Positions 6,695 through 13,490 of a stretch of DNA of 13,490 bases are shown here, in pieces (the stretch's first letter is position 1; every line of letters begins with the position of its first letter). The translations under genes and the position numbers were made by a program. The notes under the pieces are model-generated. The model did not search any database, had not been told where the DNA came from, and saw only the letters and a program-made list of their open reading frames with translations. Source of the DNA: Methanomicrobiales archaeon (lineage in GTDB: Archaea; Halobacteriota; Methanomicrobia; Methanomicrobiales; JACTUA01); NCBI GenBank assembly GCA_028678965.1, contig JAJRCM010000156.1:1-13490 (forward strand), given 5' to 3'.

Positions 6695-6885
6695 GAACCA
6701 GAATAAAGGAGTTCAGAGCCCGGTACGATTTGACTCAGGAGGAACTCGCAAAAATTGTTGGCGTACGAAGGGAGACCATCCTTTTTATAGAGAAAGGGGA
6801 CTACAATCCTTCTCTAAAATTGGCTCATGATGTTGCGAAGGCACTGAAATCCACAATCGATGAGCTCTTCATATTTGATGATTGA
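6691..6885 (+). CDS. Small XRE/Cro-type HTH transcriptional regulator
   Basis: A protein of 64 residues that consists almost wholly of one Cro/CI-type helix-turn-helix domain: the recognition region runs through [23 protein letters not shown] (about 14-36) and is followed by [14 protein letters not shown] and a C-terminal DELF segment, as in the YozG/YgzD-like short regulators. There is no sensor or dimerisation domain. The start overlaps the DUF2178 stop by four bases (ATGA), so the two proteins are made from one message and probably work together, for instance with the membrane protein controlling the regulator. The palindrome at 6240-6253 is a candidate target. Confidence 0.88.
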   Translation: MRTRIKEFRARYDLTQEELAKIVGVRRETILFIEKGDYNPSLKLAHDVAKALKSTIDELFIFDD

Positions 6886-6989
6886 AGTTCGTTTCATTTC
6901 CCATGGTCTCGTTGCACGTCAATCGTATGGTTACAGGTGGATATCCCGTGGATGGTAATGAAAAAGATCGGGAGATTGATGAAAACCTC

Positions 6990-7202
6990 TTACCGTGAGA
7001 AAAAGCGGTACATTGGCCTTATTGCGAGGATAATTGCTGCAATTAAATACCAGTACCACTCTGCTGAGAGGAGGATTGGTAAGAACTTAATGATAAACAG
7101 TGCTCCAAAAAATATTGTTGCCTTCGTCAATCCAATATCCACGATATCCAAATTGCTAATTTTCTTATTTGCCCACGATACAATCTCCATAGTATTGAAC
7201 AT
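6990..7202 (-). CDS. Small two-span membrane protein
   Basis: A protein of 70 residues with a short amphipathic N-terminus (MEIVSWANKKISNLDIVDIGLTK) rather than a signal peptide, then two hydrophobic spans at about 25-44 and 50-63, and a basic end (RPMYRFFSR). I recall similar short proteins with a WANKKI..LDI.DIGLTK start in methanogen genomes, but not a function. The start may be the ATG at 7202 or the one at 7190. Two TATA-like elements lie on the minus strand, near 7227 and 7214, and would fit leaderless messages from 7202 and 7190 respectively; no ribosome binding site is seen. It is convergent with the HTH gene and divergent from the phosphate operon. Confidence 0.65.
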   Translation of the reverse strand: MFNTMEIVSWANKKISNLDIVDIGLTKATIFFGALFIIKFLPILLSAEWYWYLIAAIILAIRPMYRFFSR

Positions 7203-7346
7203 AGATGCGCCAAATTAAATACTTACATAAATCGGGAGTATTCGATGGAGAGGGATTCCGTGTTATGAAGGCTACCAGACACGGTTTTTTTATGTTGAAT
7301 CGCAAGTGGATTAAGCTACCAGAACAAATAATGAACGGAGCTGCAT

Positions 7347-7976
7347 ATGGGTATCAAAGAATGGGTTGTACCTCAAGATCAGATATTTTTTGATCTCTTC
7401 GAACAGCTGGCTACTGTTGTCCTGAAAGCATCAGAAGAACTCGTTACTCTTGTTGAGACCAACGAGGATATCCCCTCCCGAATACGGAAAATAAAAGACC
7501 TCGAACACGAGGGTGACAGGATAAGCCATGAGATCTATGAGCACCTCAATACGACCTTCATTACCCCTCTTGAACCGGCGGAAATATCTCACCTTGCCTC
7601 AGCCTTAGATGATATTCTCGATTTTATTGATGGGTGTACCCGAAAAATGGGGTATTACCGGATTACTGAATCTGATGCTCACATGCGGGAACTGGCCAAA
7701 TTTATCCAGCTCTCCGTCGCCGAACTGGCTACGGCTGTCACGCAGATCAGAAAAATCAAGGATTACCGGGGGATAGAGAATAGGTGCATCGAGGTTAATA
7801 GGCTCGAGAACCTTGCCGATGAAGCCCTCGCCTCTGCTCTGATGGATCTCTTTCAAACAAATGATGCGGTGAATATCATCAAAATGAAAGATATCTATGA
7901 CTATCTGGAGATAGCCACCGATAAATGTGAAGATGCAGCCAATGTACTCTCCGATATCGCCATCAAGCATTCCTGA
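7347..7976 (+). CDS. DUF47 family protein, PhoU-like partner of the PiT transporter
   Basis: An all-helical soluble protein of 209 residues of the DUF47/PhoU-like family. The conserved segments are present: KIKDLEHEGDRISHEIYEHLN (about 47-67), the LDDILDFIDG helix near residue 90, and a C-terminal repeat with LENLADEAL and YDYLEIATDKCEDAANVLSDI. Family members carry paired E/D-x3-D motifs that bind metal clusters and are thought to control the phosphate carrier encoded beside them. The ATG at 7347 has GGAG at 7337-7340. The PiT gene starts six bases after its stop, so they are one operon. The AT-rich 7203-7240 segment may hold the promoter. Confidence 0.9.
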   Translation: MGIKEWVVPQDQIFFDLFEQLATVVLKASEELVTLVETNEDIPSRIRKIKDLEHEGDRISHEIYEHLNTTFITPLEPAEISHLASALDDILDFIDGCTRKMGYYRITESDAHMRELAKFIQLSVAELATAVTQIRKIKDYRGIENRCIEVNRLENLADEALASALMDLFQTNDAVNIIKMKDIYDYLEIATDKCEDAANVLSDIAIKHS

Positions 7977-7982
7977 CGATCC

Positions 7983-9161
7983 ATGGAGCTCATACTCATT
8001 CTCGGGATATTGATCGCCCTCCTTTTTAACTTTGCCAATGGCATGAATGATGCAGCCAATTCTATCGCTACTGTCGTGGCGACTCGGGTGCTCACTCCAC
8101 TTCAGGCAGTGCTCATGGCTGCGGGATTCAATCTTATCGGCCCCCTCCTGTTTACGACTGCTGTGGCGAAGACCATCGGAAAGGGAATTGTCAACCCCCC
8201 CTTCATGACCATCCATGTCTTTTTTATCGGTATCCTCATCGCCTCCATCTGGGTGCTCCTTACTACGTTCTCCGGCCTTCCCATCTCTGCAACTCACGCG
8301 TTGATTGGTGGGATCATGGGAGCGGCCGTAGGGGCTGGGGGACTGCAAGCATGCCCTTGGCCCTCCCTCCTGACCATCGGTACCCTTTTTCTCTATATTG
8401 CCATCAGCGCCTTGGTTGGAGCTATCATATTTGCTTCCATTGCACGGATAATGCGGGAGGAGACCTGGAAGGGTTACTTAGGATTGGGTGCCGTATTCGG
8501 GAGCTCACTCATCGTACCCCTCCTGATGATCACCGGTATCGTATCGATAACTGGCATCCTTGCCATTTTGATTTTTATTGTCTTCTCCCCCCTCCTCGGG
8601 TTCATTGCTGCCTATGTCTCGGTCCTCGTGGTGATGCGGCTGTTCAGCACTTCTAACCTGCAATCCATGAACTCTGTCTTCAACAAACTGCAGGTCGTCT
8701 CCGCCGCTTTTTACAGTTTGAATCATGGGAGTAACGATGCCCAGAATGCGATGGGGGCGATTACGGCCATGCTCGTCGCTGCAGGCATCCTCCATGAATT
8801 CACCGTTCCAGTGTGGGTTATTCTCCTCTCATGCACGGCCATTGCCTTGGGAACGTTCATGGGAGGATGGAACGTCGTCAAGACCATGGCCAAGAAGATC
8901 ACCCATATCCGCCCTTACCAGGGGTTCTGTGCGGAAACGGGAGGGGGTATTGCCCTCACCTTCATCACTACCTTTGGGATTCCTGTCTCCACCACCCATG
9001 CCATCAGTGGTGCCATAACCGGGGTGGGGGCAACTCATGGCTATTCTGCCATCCAGTGGAACGTCGTGCGTCGCATTGTCATGGCATGGATACTCACCAT
9101 TCCTGTCACCGCGATCACTGCGTTTGTTGTGTACCTGGTGTATCGGATTGTCTTACTCTGA
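7983..9161 (+). CDS. pit: PiT-family inorganic phosphate transporter
   Basis: A carrier of 392 residues in the membrane that takes up phosphate, often as a metal complex, driven by an ion gradient. Both halves show the family signature: GMNDAANS at about residues 20-27 and HGSNDAQNAMG at about 248-258. The paired re-entrant motifs are GLPISATHALIGG (from about 98) and GIPVSTTHAISG (from about 332). The whole length is hydrophobic with some ten spans. Translation is probably coupled to the DUF47 gene six bases upstream, as no strong ribosome binding site precedes the ATG. Sulfate carriers of the same superfamily exist, but the DUF47 partner favours phosphate. The stop codon is part of the terminator stem. 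Confidence 0.92.
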   Translation: MELILILGILIALLFNFANGMNDAANSIATVVATRVLTPLQAVLMAAGFNLIGPLLFTTAVAKTIGKGIVNPPFMTIHVFFIGILIASIWVLLTTFSGLPISATHALIGGIMGAAVGAGGLQACPWPSLLTIGTLFLYIAISALVGAIIFASIARIMREETWKGYLGLGAVFGSSLIVPLLMITGIVSITGILAILIFIVFSPLLGFIAAYVSVLVVMRLFSTSNLQSMNSVFNKLQVVSAAFYSLNHGSNDAQNAMGAITAMLVAAGILHEFTVPVWVILLSCTAIALGTFMGGWNVVKTMAKKITHIRPYQGFCAETGGGIALTFITTFGIPVSTTHAISGAITGVGATHGYSAIQWNVVRRIVMAWILTIPVTAITAFVVYLVYRIVLL

Positions 9162-9181
9162 AGTAGCGATACTTCCTTTTT
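9160..9181 (+). terminator. Tetraloop hairpin terminator of the DUF47-PiT operon
   Basis: GAAGTA (9160-9165) and TACTTC (9170-9175) pair perfectly around GCGA, a stable GNRA-type tetraloop. A C and five T follow (9176-9181). The stem begins inside the PiT stop codon, so gene end and transcription end coincide. Confidence 0.7.
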
Positions 9182-9235
9182 CAGTGCTGAACCAATGCTA
9201 GGGTTTGGTACATAAGGTCTCGAAAAAATGTCAAT

Positions 9236-9354
9236 AGAGGGAATGACTACAGGTGTTCTAACTCCTCGCCACTTCCCTCTCAATAGTATGGATCTTGCGG
9301 TACAGAGGAAGTTAGTTCCTCTATAGGAGGAGAAAGGAAGAGGGAGATCTGTAC
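9236..9354 (+). other. Purine-rich folded segment before the amidohydrolase gene
   Basis: Several exact inverted repeats are packed here: AGAGGGAA (9236-9243) with TTCCCTCT (9273-9280); AGAGGAA (9304-9310) with TTCCTCT (9316-9322) around a five-base loop; and GTACAG (9300-9305) with CTGTAC (9349-9354). The last two share bases and cannot both form fully, as in a switch. The segment ends about 80 bases before the amidohydrolase start, so it could be a structured leader. No known riboswitch class is recognised. A 32-codon frame at 9228-9326 lacks a ribosome binding site. Confidence 0.35.
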
Positions 9355-9436
9355 GGAGGTACTTGGTTAAATACCGGCGACTGACAGTATGTTATCAGGC
9401 AGAAGCACTGACAATGGCAGAGGATGAGGAATTACA

Positions 9437-10306
9437 ATGATCATTGACGCCCGGGTACGACCCCCATACAAAAGTCTGAAGCAGGTCCTGGCATCAGAAC
9501 CAGGTGCCCGATCACCCGTCAAACGCAGCCCCCTGGTGAGCGGGTACGAACGCACCCCCTCCATGGTTCAGAAATCATGGGAACTATTTATCGAAGAAAT
9601 GGATGCAGCGATGGTGGATAAGGGTATCCTGGTGGGCAGACAGGCAGGGCACCGGATCATCTCCAATGATGATATCGCCGAACTCAGAGATAGGTATCCC
9701 GACCGGTTTCCCGTTGCCCTCGCCGGCATCAATGGGGTCAACACCGGGGAGGCGGTCCAGGAAATTGAGCGGACCCTGAAGGAGATGCGGTTCAGGGGGA
9801 TTGCGGTTGATCCCGGCTGGTGGCTGCCGCCCCGTTATGTGGATGATACGCATAATTTTCCTCTGTACCAGCGATGTGCCGAACTCGGTGGTGTGCTGTA
9901 CCTTACCTGCAGTCTCATGCAGGGACCCGATATCTCCTATGCCGAGCCCTACCGCATTCAACGGGCGGCGAACGCCTTTCCGACGCTACCCATCGTCGTT
10001 GTCCACGGGGCATTCCCCTTCACTAGTGAGATGCTCGGGGTCATGATCGCCAACGCACCGCTGGGGAATCTGTGGGTGATTCCTGATTTCTTCCAGTTCA
10101 TTCCAGGATTCCCCGGTGCGCAGGACTGGGTAGAGGCAGCCAACCATTACCTGGGGGACCGGATTCTCTATGCCTCCTCCTACCCGGTACGGCCCCTGCG
10201 CCAGAGCCTTGACGAGTTCAGGAGGTTCTCTTATAAACCAGAGGTGCTGGAGAACCTCCTTGCACGGAATGCCGCGACCCTGTTTGGCATCAAGGTTACC
10301 ATCTGA
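9437..10306 (+). CDS. Amidohydrolase-2-like protein with degenerate metal site
   Basis: A TIM-barrel protein of 289 residues resembling the amidohydrolase-2 (COG2159) family, which normally hydrolyses or decarboxylates substrates with a metal held by HxH, a middle His, a later His and an Asp. Here the N-terminal IDxHxH is IDARVRPP (residues 3-10, both His replaced by Arg); the middle strand VLYLTCS has no His; H190 in VVVHGAFPF remains; and the usual SDYP is SSYP (247-250), so the Asp is lost. The overall order of segments is intact, so this is not a broken gene. It may be a non-metal or altered-chemistry enzyme or a binding protein. The ATG at 9437 follows GAGGATGAGG. The radical SAM gene starts 15 bases after its stop, so one operon is likely. 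Confidence 0.75.
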   Translation: MIIDARVRPPYKSLKQVLASEPGARSPVKRSPLVSGYERTPSMVQKSWELFIEEMDAAMVDKGILVGRQAGHRIISNDDIAELRDRYPDRFPVALAGINGVNTGEAVQEIERTLKEMRFRGIAVDPGWWLPPRYVDDTHNFPLYQRCAELGGVLYLTCSLMQGPDISYAEPYRIQRAANAFPTLPIVVVHGAFPFTSEMLGVMIANAPLGNLWVIPDFFQFIPGFPGAQDWVEAANHYLGDRILYASSYPVRPLRQSLDEFRRFSYKPEVLENLLARNAATLFGIKVTI

Positions 10307-10321
10307 CAATGGAGTGAAACC

Positions 10322-11317
10322 ATGACCTACATGGATATGACCATCAAAGCGGACCTGTTGTCCATCGGAAGCGTGGATGTTGATGCCTCGTTACTACCAC
10401 GGCCCTCGTTTTCAACAGCCGGTCCCGGCATGGGGATTCAGTCCATTTTCTTTACCTCGGGCGGTCACCGTGTCCGCCTGGAGGTCAACAGGGACTCACC
10501 TCTGAAGATGAAACTAAAGAACGGTCATGTTGCTATCGAACGAGACCACCGGGAGATTGTAGAAGGGGAGATTGAAGAGGTCGTTGCTCACTGTCCCGAT
10601 CAGGTGTACATCACCATCAGTGAGCGGTGTATCTATAACTGTACGTTCTGTTCTGTTCCCAAGTCACAGGGAAAGATAAAAACCGTGGAGGAGATCCTGG
10701 ACATCGTGGAGAAGGCACGGAAAAACGGGAAGTTAAAGGTGATCGCCCTGACCTCGGGAATTTCAAAATCACCGGATAATGAGATCGACCGTGTGGTGGA
10801 CGTGGTGAAAGCACTCAAAAAATATCAGGTTCCCATTGGCGTGGCCGTCCACCCGGGGAAAAATTCCTCTCAGCGACTCAAGGATGCCGGGGTGACCGAG
10901 GTCAAATATAGTGTGGAGACCATGGATCGGGAGATATTTGACCGGGTGTGTAAGGGGCGAAAAGGGCATACTCTCGATTTTATCCTGGAATCGTTGCGTG
11001 ATGCGGTGCGGATCTTTGGCAGGAACCGGGTCTCCTCCAACATCATCATCGGGCTGGGGGAGACGGACGAGAATGTCCGCCAGGGTGTGGAGTACCTGGC
11101 ACAGATGGGGGTCATCCCCATCCTCCGTCCTATAACCATTTCACCCCTACGGAAGGACGACCTGACGATGGCCACCCGGCCCAGCCCGGAGCGGTTGCTG
11201 AACCTCACGAAAATGACGCGGGAAATCCTGGAGAAGTACGGTCTCCGGGTCGACGTAGCCCAGACTATGTGCCTTCCCTGCACCGGCTGCGATCTCACCC
11301 CCGGCTACGATGTATAG
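10322..11317 (+). CDS. Radical SAM protein (BioB/LipA-like group) with C-terminal cysteine cluster
   Basis: A radical SAM enzyme of 331 residues. The [4Fe-4S] site is C103-x3-C107-x2-C110 in YITISERCIYNCTFC, and the SAM-binding barrel shows a glycine-rich IIIGLGETDE near residue 240. An N-terminal extension of about 90 residues includes LLPRPSFSTAGPG. The C-terminus has C317-x2-C320-x2-C323 (CLPCTGC), well placed for an auxiliary iron-sulfur cluster as in sulfur-inserting relatives. The barrel resembles biotin and lipoyl synthase-type proteins, and similar uncharacterised archaeal proteins exist (MJ0785 comes to mind, not verified). The reaction is unknown. GGAGTGA precedes the ATG at 10322. 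It is the downstream gene of a pair with the amidohydrolase-like protein. Confidence 0.82.
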   Translation: MTYMDMTIKADLLSIGSVDVDASLLPRPSFSTAGPGMGIQSIFFTSGGHRVRLEVNRDSPLKMKLKNGHVAIERDHREIVEGEIEEVVAHCPDQVYITISERCIYNCTFCSVPKSQGKIKTVEEILDIVEKARKNGKLKVIALTSGISKSPDNEIDRVVDVVKALKKYQVPIGVAVHPGKNSSQRLKDAGVTEVKYSVETMDREIFDRVCKGRKGHTLDFILESLRDAVRIFGRNRVSSNIIIGLGETDENVRQGVEYLAQMGVIPILRPITISPLRKDDLTMATRPSPERLLNLTKMTREILEKYGLRVDVAQTMCLPCTGCDLTPGYDV

Positions 11318-11543
11318 ACCTGCACGACTGCCCTGTCTCCTCTCCTGACTCGTTATCCGGTCATGGTCCTCTCGATCGGGATCCGGCACATCACGATGAT
11401 GGACTGCGACGCCGCGGCGAGCTCCGGCAGAGTATAAGTATGCCACCATCAGTGTCACATGACGAAAAGAGGAGATAGGTGATCTATTAGGGGATTCTCC
11501 CTTCTCTCAAACATCCCCCGGCATCTGTCCCAGGAGGGTATCC

Positions 11544-11900
11544 TCACTCCTTCAATTTAACGAGGATTCTCCCGTTCTCTATCTTCACCTCGTGGGTCTT
11601 CAGGTTCCTGGGCGCCTTGAACAGTTTCGCTGCGGATAATTTGAACCCCCTCCAGTCTGTCCACCGAAGTACCCGCCCATCGCTCAGATCAAATTGAGAA
11701 TGGTGCAGGGGACAGGTCACCATGGTTCCCTTCAGAATCCCCTGGGAGAGATCGCCGCCCATATGGGGACAGCGATTGTCAACAACATAGTAGCGGTCCC
11801 CTGCTCTGGCGAGGAGGATCTCACGCCCCCCGACGATACTTTTTTTCATGGTGCCGTCCTGCACCTCACTCATACTGGCGATGTCGACGAAGTCGCTCAT
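11544..11900 (-). CDS. Rieske [2Fe-2S] ferredoxin-type protein
   Basis: A soluble protein of 118 residues made up of one Rieske domain. Cluster ligands are C44-x-H46 (NRCPHMGG) and C63-x2-H66 (VTCPLHHSQF), separated by the usual 16 residues, followed by the FDLSDGRVL strand. There is no membrane anchor, so it resembles NirD or dioxygenase-type Rieske ferredoxins that pass electrons in the cytoplasm; the partner is not in the window. It begins at the ATG at 11900, with GGAAGAT upstream on the minus strand and a TATA element at 11932-11941. The stop faces the radical SAM gene 226 bases away; that spacer contains no gene I can support. Confidence 0.88.
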   Translation of the reverse strand: MSDFVDIASMSEVQDGTMKKSIVGGREILLARAGDRYYVVDNRCPHMGGDLSQGILKGTMVTCPLHHSQFDLSDGRVLRWTDWRGFKLSAAKLFKAPRNLKTHEVKIENGRILVKLKE

Positions 11901-11931
11901 GATATCTTCCGGTGACGAAGTCTGTATTTGA

Positions 11932-11941
11932 CTATAAAAAG
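11932..11941. promoter_or_regulatory. TATA element between divergent Rieske and protease units
   Basis: The plus strand reads CTATAAAAAG and the minus strand CTTTTTATAG, so both orientations give an acceptable TATA box. For the minus strand, transcription would start near 11910, ten bases before the Rieske ATG. For the plus strand it would start near 11962, eight bases before the 47-residue frame. Both distances fit archaeal promoters, which suggests one shared box. Confidence 0.5.
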
Positions 11942-11969
11942 GTAATACCCGATCGATACCTACCCGGTT

Positions 11970-12113
11970 ATGACCTTCCCCGTTCGAGAAAGTATTATCT
12001 CCTTTCTCCAGAAATGGGATTGGAAGAATGGCTTCACCCGCGGCATTCTTGAGGCTAAGAGAGTTGCCGATTCAAACGAAACTCGAATAATAGCTAACGG
12101 GATGATACCATGA
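11970..12113 (+). CDS. Small protein (47 aa) overlapping the Lon-like protease gene
   Basis: This frame runs from ATG at 11970 to TGA at 12113. It encodes MTFPVRESIISFLQKWDWKN followed by a charged segment ending in RIIANGMIP, and has no membrane span or cysteine. The stop overlaps the ATG of the protease gene (ATGA at 12110-12113), the usual sign of translational coupling. No ribosome binding site precedes it, but the TATA element at 11932-11941 would give an almost leaderless message. No family is recognised. The case rests on overlap and promoter spacing; the alternative is that it is a chance frame within the protease leader. Confidence 0.5.
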   Translation: MTFPVRESIISFLQKWDWKNGFTRGILEAKRVADSNETRIIANGMIP

Positions 12114-13057
12114 GTCATCAACCGATAACAACAGGAACAAAAATTCTTATCCTTCTCCTGATCGTTTCATTTCTCGGCAATGGATATCTAGCACTCCTGA
12201 CCCTGTCTCCCAAGGAGCAATCGGTGGAGACTATGCAATCCACGATCAACAGCCTTGATGCCCGGGTGATGGAGTTGACCTCTCAGCTGGAAGACACGAA
12301 TATCACCCTCCGCAATTATGCCTCCCAGCTGGACACCTATCGCCAGATGGTCGCTGATCTGCGGGAGCAGCTGAATGCCACCTCGACAACCCTCCAGGGA
12401 TATGCAACCCTCCAGGGGCCGGCGGTCCTCCAGAGAACTGAGACTATTCGGGATGGACCCGTTCTCACCCAGCAGACCGTCACCGAGGGGGCGATGATCG
12501 ATATCTCAGTGGAGATACGACCCGGGGAAGGCCGGGTCCTCGTCCATACCACGCCCTTGATGGGCATTGTCTTCCAGGATACAGCGAACACCGCGGTCTT
12601 CGTCGCCCAGAACATCACCGGAAAGCACTTCGCGGGGAGCGATGTGATCTTCAGCGTGGAGGCCCAGGACCAAGTGCCGGCCGTCGACGGGCCGAGCGCC
12701 GGGGCCCTGATGACCGCGCTCGTCATTGCTGCGCTTGAGAACCAGACGCCCCGGCAGGATATCACGCTCACCGGAACCATCGATCCTCAGGGGCATGTTG
12801 GGGCAATTGGGGGGATCCTGGAGAAGTCCCAGGCCGCCAAAGCGAGTGGAAAATCGATCATCCTCCTCCCCCGGGAGAACGCCCGCCTGGTGCAGTACAC
12901 CGAGACCACCAGGAGGGTGGGCGGGTTCACCTTTGTCCAGCGGGTCCCGAAGGTGGTCGATGCCAAGGAATACCTAGAGAGCGAGGTGGGGATTACGGTG
13001 ACCTATGTCGATTCCATCAGGGATGTGGAGCAGTACCTGGGCCTGGGCACTGGCTGA
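12110..13057 (+). CDS. Membrane-anchored Lon-like serine protease (COG1750 type)
   Basis: A protein of 315 residues with one N-terminal membrane span (about 11-32), a coiled-coil region rich in heptads (about 38-92), a beta-rich linker and a Lon-type proteolytic domain. The catalytic dyad is visible: S196 in VDGPSAG and K239 in GGILEKSQAA. There is no AAA+ ATPase domain, unlike true Lon. It matches the archaeal predicted proteases of COG1750, placed in family S16/S18-like groups, whose substrates are not known. The domain should face outward if the positive N-terminus stays inside. GGGATGAT precedes the ATG, which overlaps the upstream 47-residue frame by four bases. Confidence 0.85.
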   Translation: MSHQPITTGTKILILLLIVSFLGNGYLALLTLSPKEQSVETMQSTINSLDARVMELTSQLEDTNITLRNYASQLDTYRQMVADLREQLNATSTTLQGYATLQGPAVLQRTETIRDGPVLTQQTVTEGAMIDISVEIRPGEGRVLVHTTPLMGIVFQDTANTAVFVAQNITGKHFAGSDVIFSVEAQDQVPAVDGPSAGALMTALVIAALENQTPRQDITLTGTIDPQGHVGAIGGILEKSQAAKASGKSIILLPRENARLVQYTETTRRVGGFTFVQRVPKVVDAKEYLESEVGITVTYVDSIRDVEQYLGLGTG

Positions 13058-13059
13058 TA

Positions 13060-13085
13060 TGGTGACGCCCGGCACCACCTTTTTT
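13060..13085 (+). terminator. Hairpin terminator after the protease gene
   Basis: TGGTG (13060-13064) pairs with CACCA (13073-13077) around an eight-base GC-rich loop. After two C a run of six T follows (13080-13085). It begins two bases after the protease stop codon. Confidence 0.55.
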
Positions 13086-13230
13086 CCTTTCGGTTGACCT
13101 CCCCACCCGTATACTCCCGGGCATGCCATTTTAACACGGGATCTCATACACATTGCTATGCGTCCAGAAAAACCGTGAGGTGTGCTAGGGGACAGACCCT
13201 TATAGTTTGGGATACGAGGTGGAATCGACC

Positions 13231-13490
13231 ATGGCCGCCATCAGGAAGCTCTCCCTCTTTGACCTGACCAACATCGTTGTGGGCTCGATCGTGGGAGCGG
13301 ACATCTACATCGCATCCGCCCTCACAGCCGGGATCATCGGTCCGTTTGCCATCATCGTGTGGGTGGTGGCGGGCATCTGTGCGGCGATCCTTGCTCTGGT
13401 CTTAGCCTACTGCAGTTACTACGTCCCCCGGGTGGGTGGCCCCTACGCCTTTGTCACTGCGGCCTTCGATGAGTTCTTCGGGTTCCTCAC
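13231..13490 (+). CDS. APC-superfamily amino acid permease, N-terminal part
   Basis: The first 86 residues of a permease gene that runs out of the window. After a short cytoplasmic start comes LFDLTNIVVGSIVGADIYIASAL, which fits span one of APC carriers with its broken-helix GSIVGADIY, followed by a second long span (about 38-60) and the VPRVGGPYAF loop that is strongly conserved before span three. Amino acids or amines are the usual substrates; which one cannot be told. The ATG at 13231 follows GAGGTGG (13216-13222). An in-frame GTG at 13219 lies inside that site and is less likely. CTTATAGT at 13199-13206 is a weak TATA candidate. Confidence 0.85.
   Translation, partial: MAAIRKLSLFDLTNIVVGSIVGADIYIASALTAGIIGPFAIIVWVVAGICAAILALVLAYCSYYVPRVGGPYAFVTAAFDEFFGFL

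Noticed and set aside
7605..8348. Long minus-strand frame across DUF47 and PiT
   Set aside because: It is a shadow of two well-supported plus-strand genes, with low-complexity charged content.
9228..9326. 32-codon frame upstream of the amidohydrolase
   Set aside because: No ribosome binding site, no recognisable character, and it runs through inverted repeats.
11318..11543. Possible short gene between the radical SAM and Rieske genes
   Set aside because: Only shadow frames and a 12-codon frame near 11439 exist; a perfect CGCCGCGGCG palindrome was seen but is too short to interpret.

Overview
The window looks like chromosomal DNA of a euryarchaeon, most likely a methanogen of the Methanomicrobiales or a close relative. 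The case rests on an archaeal-type translation initiation factor aIF-1A, archaeal TATA boxes about 25 bases before starts, Shine-Dalgarno sites of the GGAGGT/GGTGA type, a membrane-anchored archaeal Lon-like (COG1750) protease, the DUF47-PiT phosphate pair and a DUF2178-HTH pair. The lineage is an inference from gene content; no rRNA or methanogenesis gene is present to settle it.

Layout. 1-465 is the 3' end of an AAA/ABC-type ATPase gene, convergent with a short HNH-like zinc protein (517-882, minus). A divergent aIF-1A gene follows (1112-1405), then a hemerythrin-like HHE protein, a four-helix membrane protein and an MFS exporter, each apparently transcribed alone. A 48-residue zinc-ribbon-like protein (minus) diverges from a ferritin-like diiron gene that has a clear TATA box and terminator. 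Next come a 41-residue single-span membrane protein and a flavin-type PPOX protein whose promoter carries a perfect 16-bp palindrome. An AT-rich stretch (about 6058-7340) holds a DUF2178 membrane protein overlapping a small HTH regulator, plus a small two-span membrane protein on the other strand. The DUF47-PiT phosphate operon (7347-9161) ends in a compact terminator. A degenerate amidohydrolase and a radical SAM protein form a second operon (9437-11317). A Rieske protein (minus) and a 47-residue ORF overlapping a Lon-like protease gene diverge from a shared TATA region. The window ends inside an APC-type permease gene.

Together this is mostly a run of short, independent transcription units. 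Several encode metal- or redox-linked proteins (hemerythrin, ferritin, PPOX flavoprotein, Rieske) that in anaerobic archaea are often connected with oxygen or iron stress; that link is inferred. The least explained parts are the amidohydrolase/radical SAM pair, in which the hydrolase has lost most of its metal ligands, the two genes too short for routine calling (41 and 47 residues), the palindromic operators, and several folded intergenic segments. No mobile element, CRISPR array, rRNA or convincing tRNA was found.
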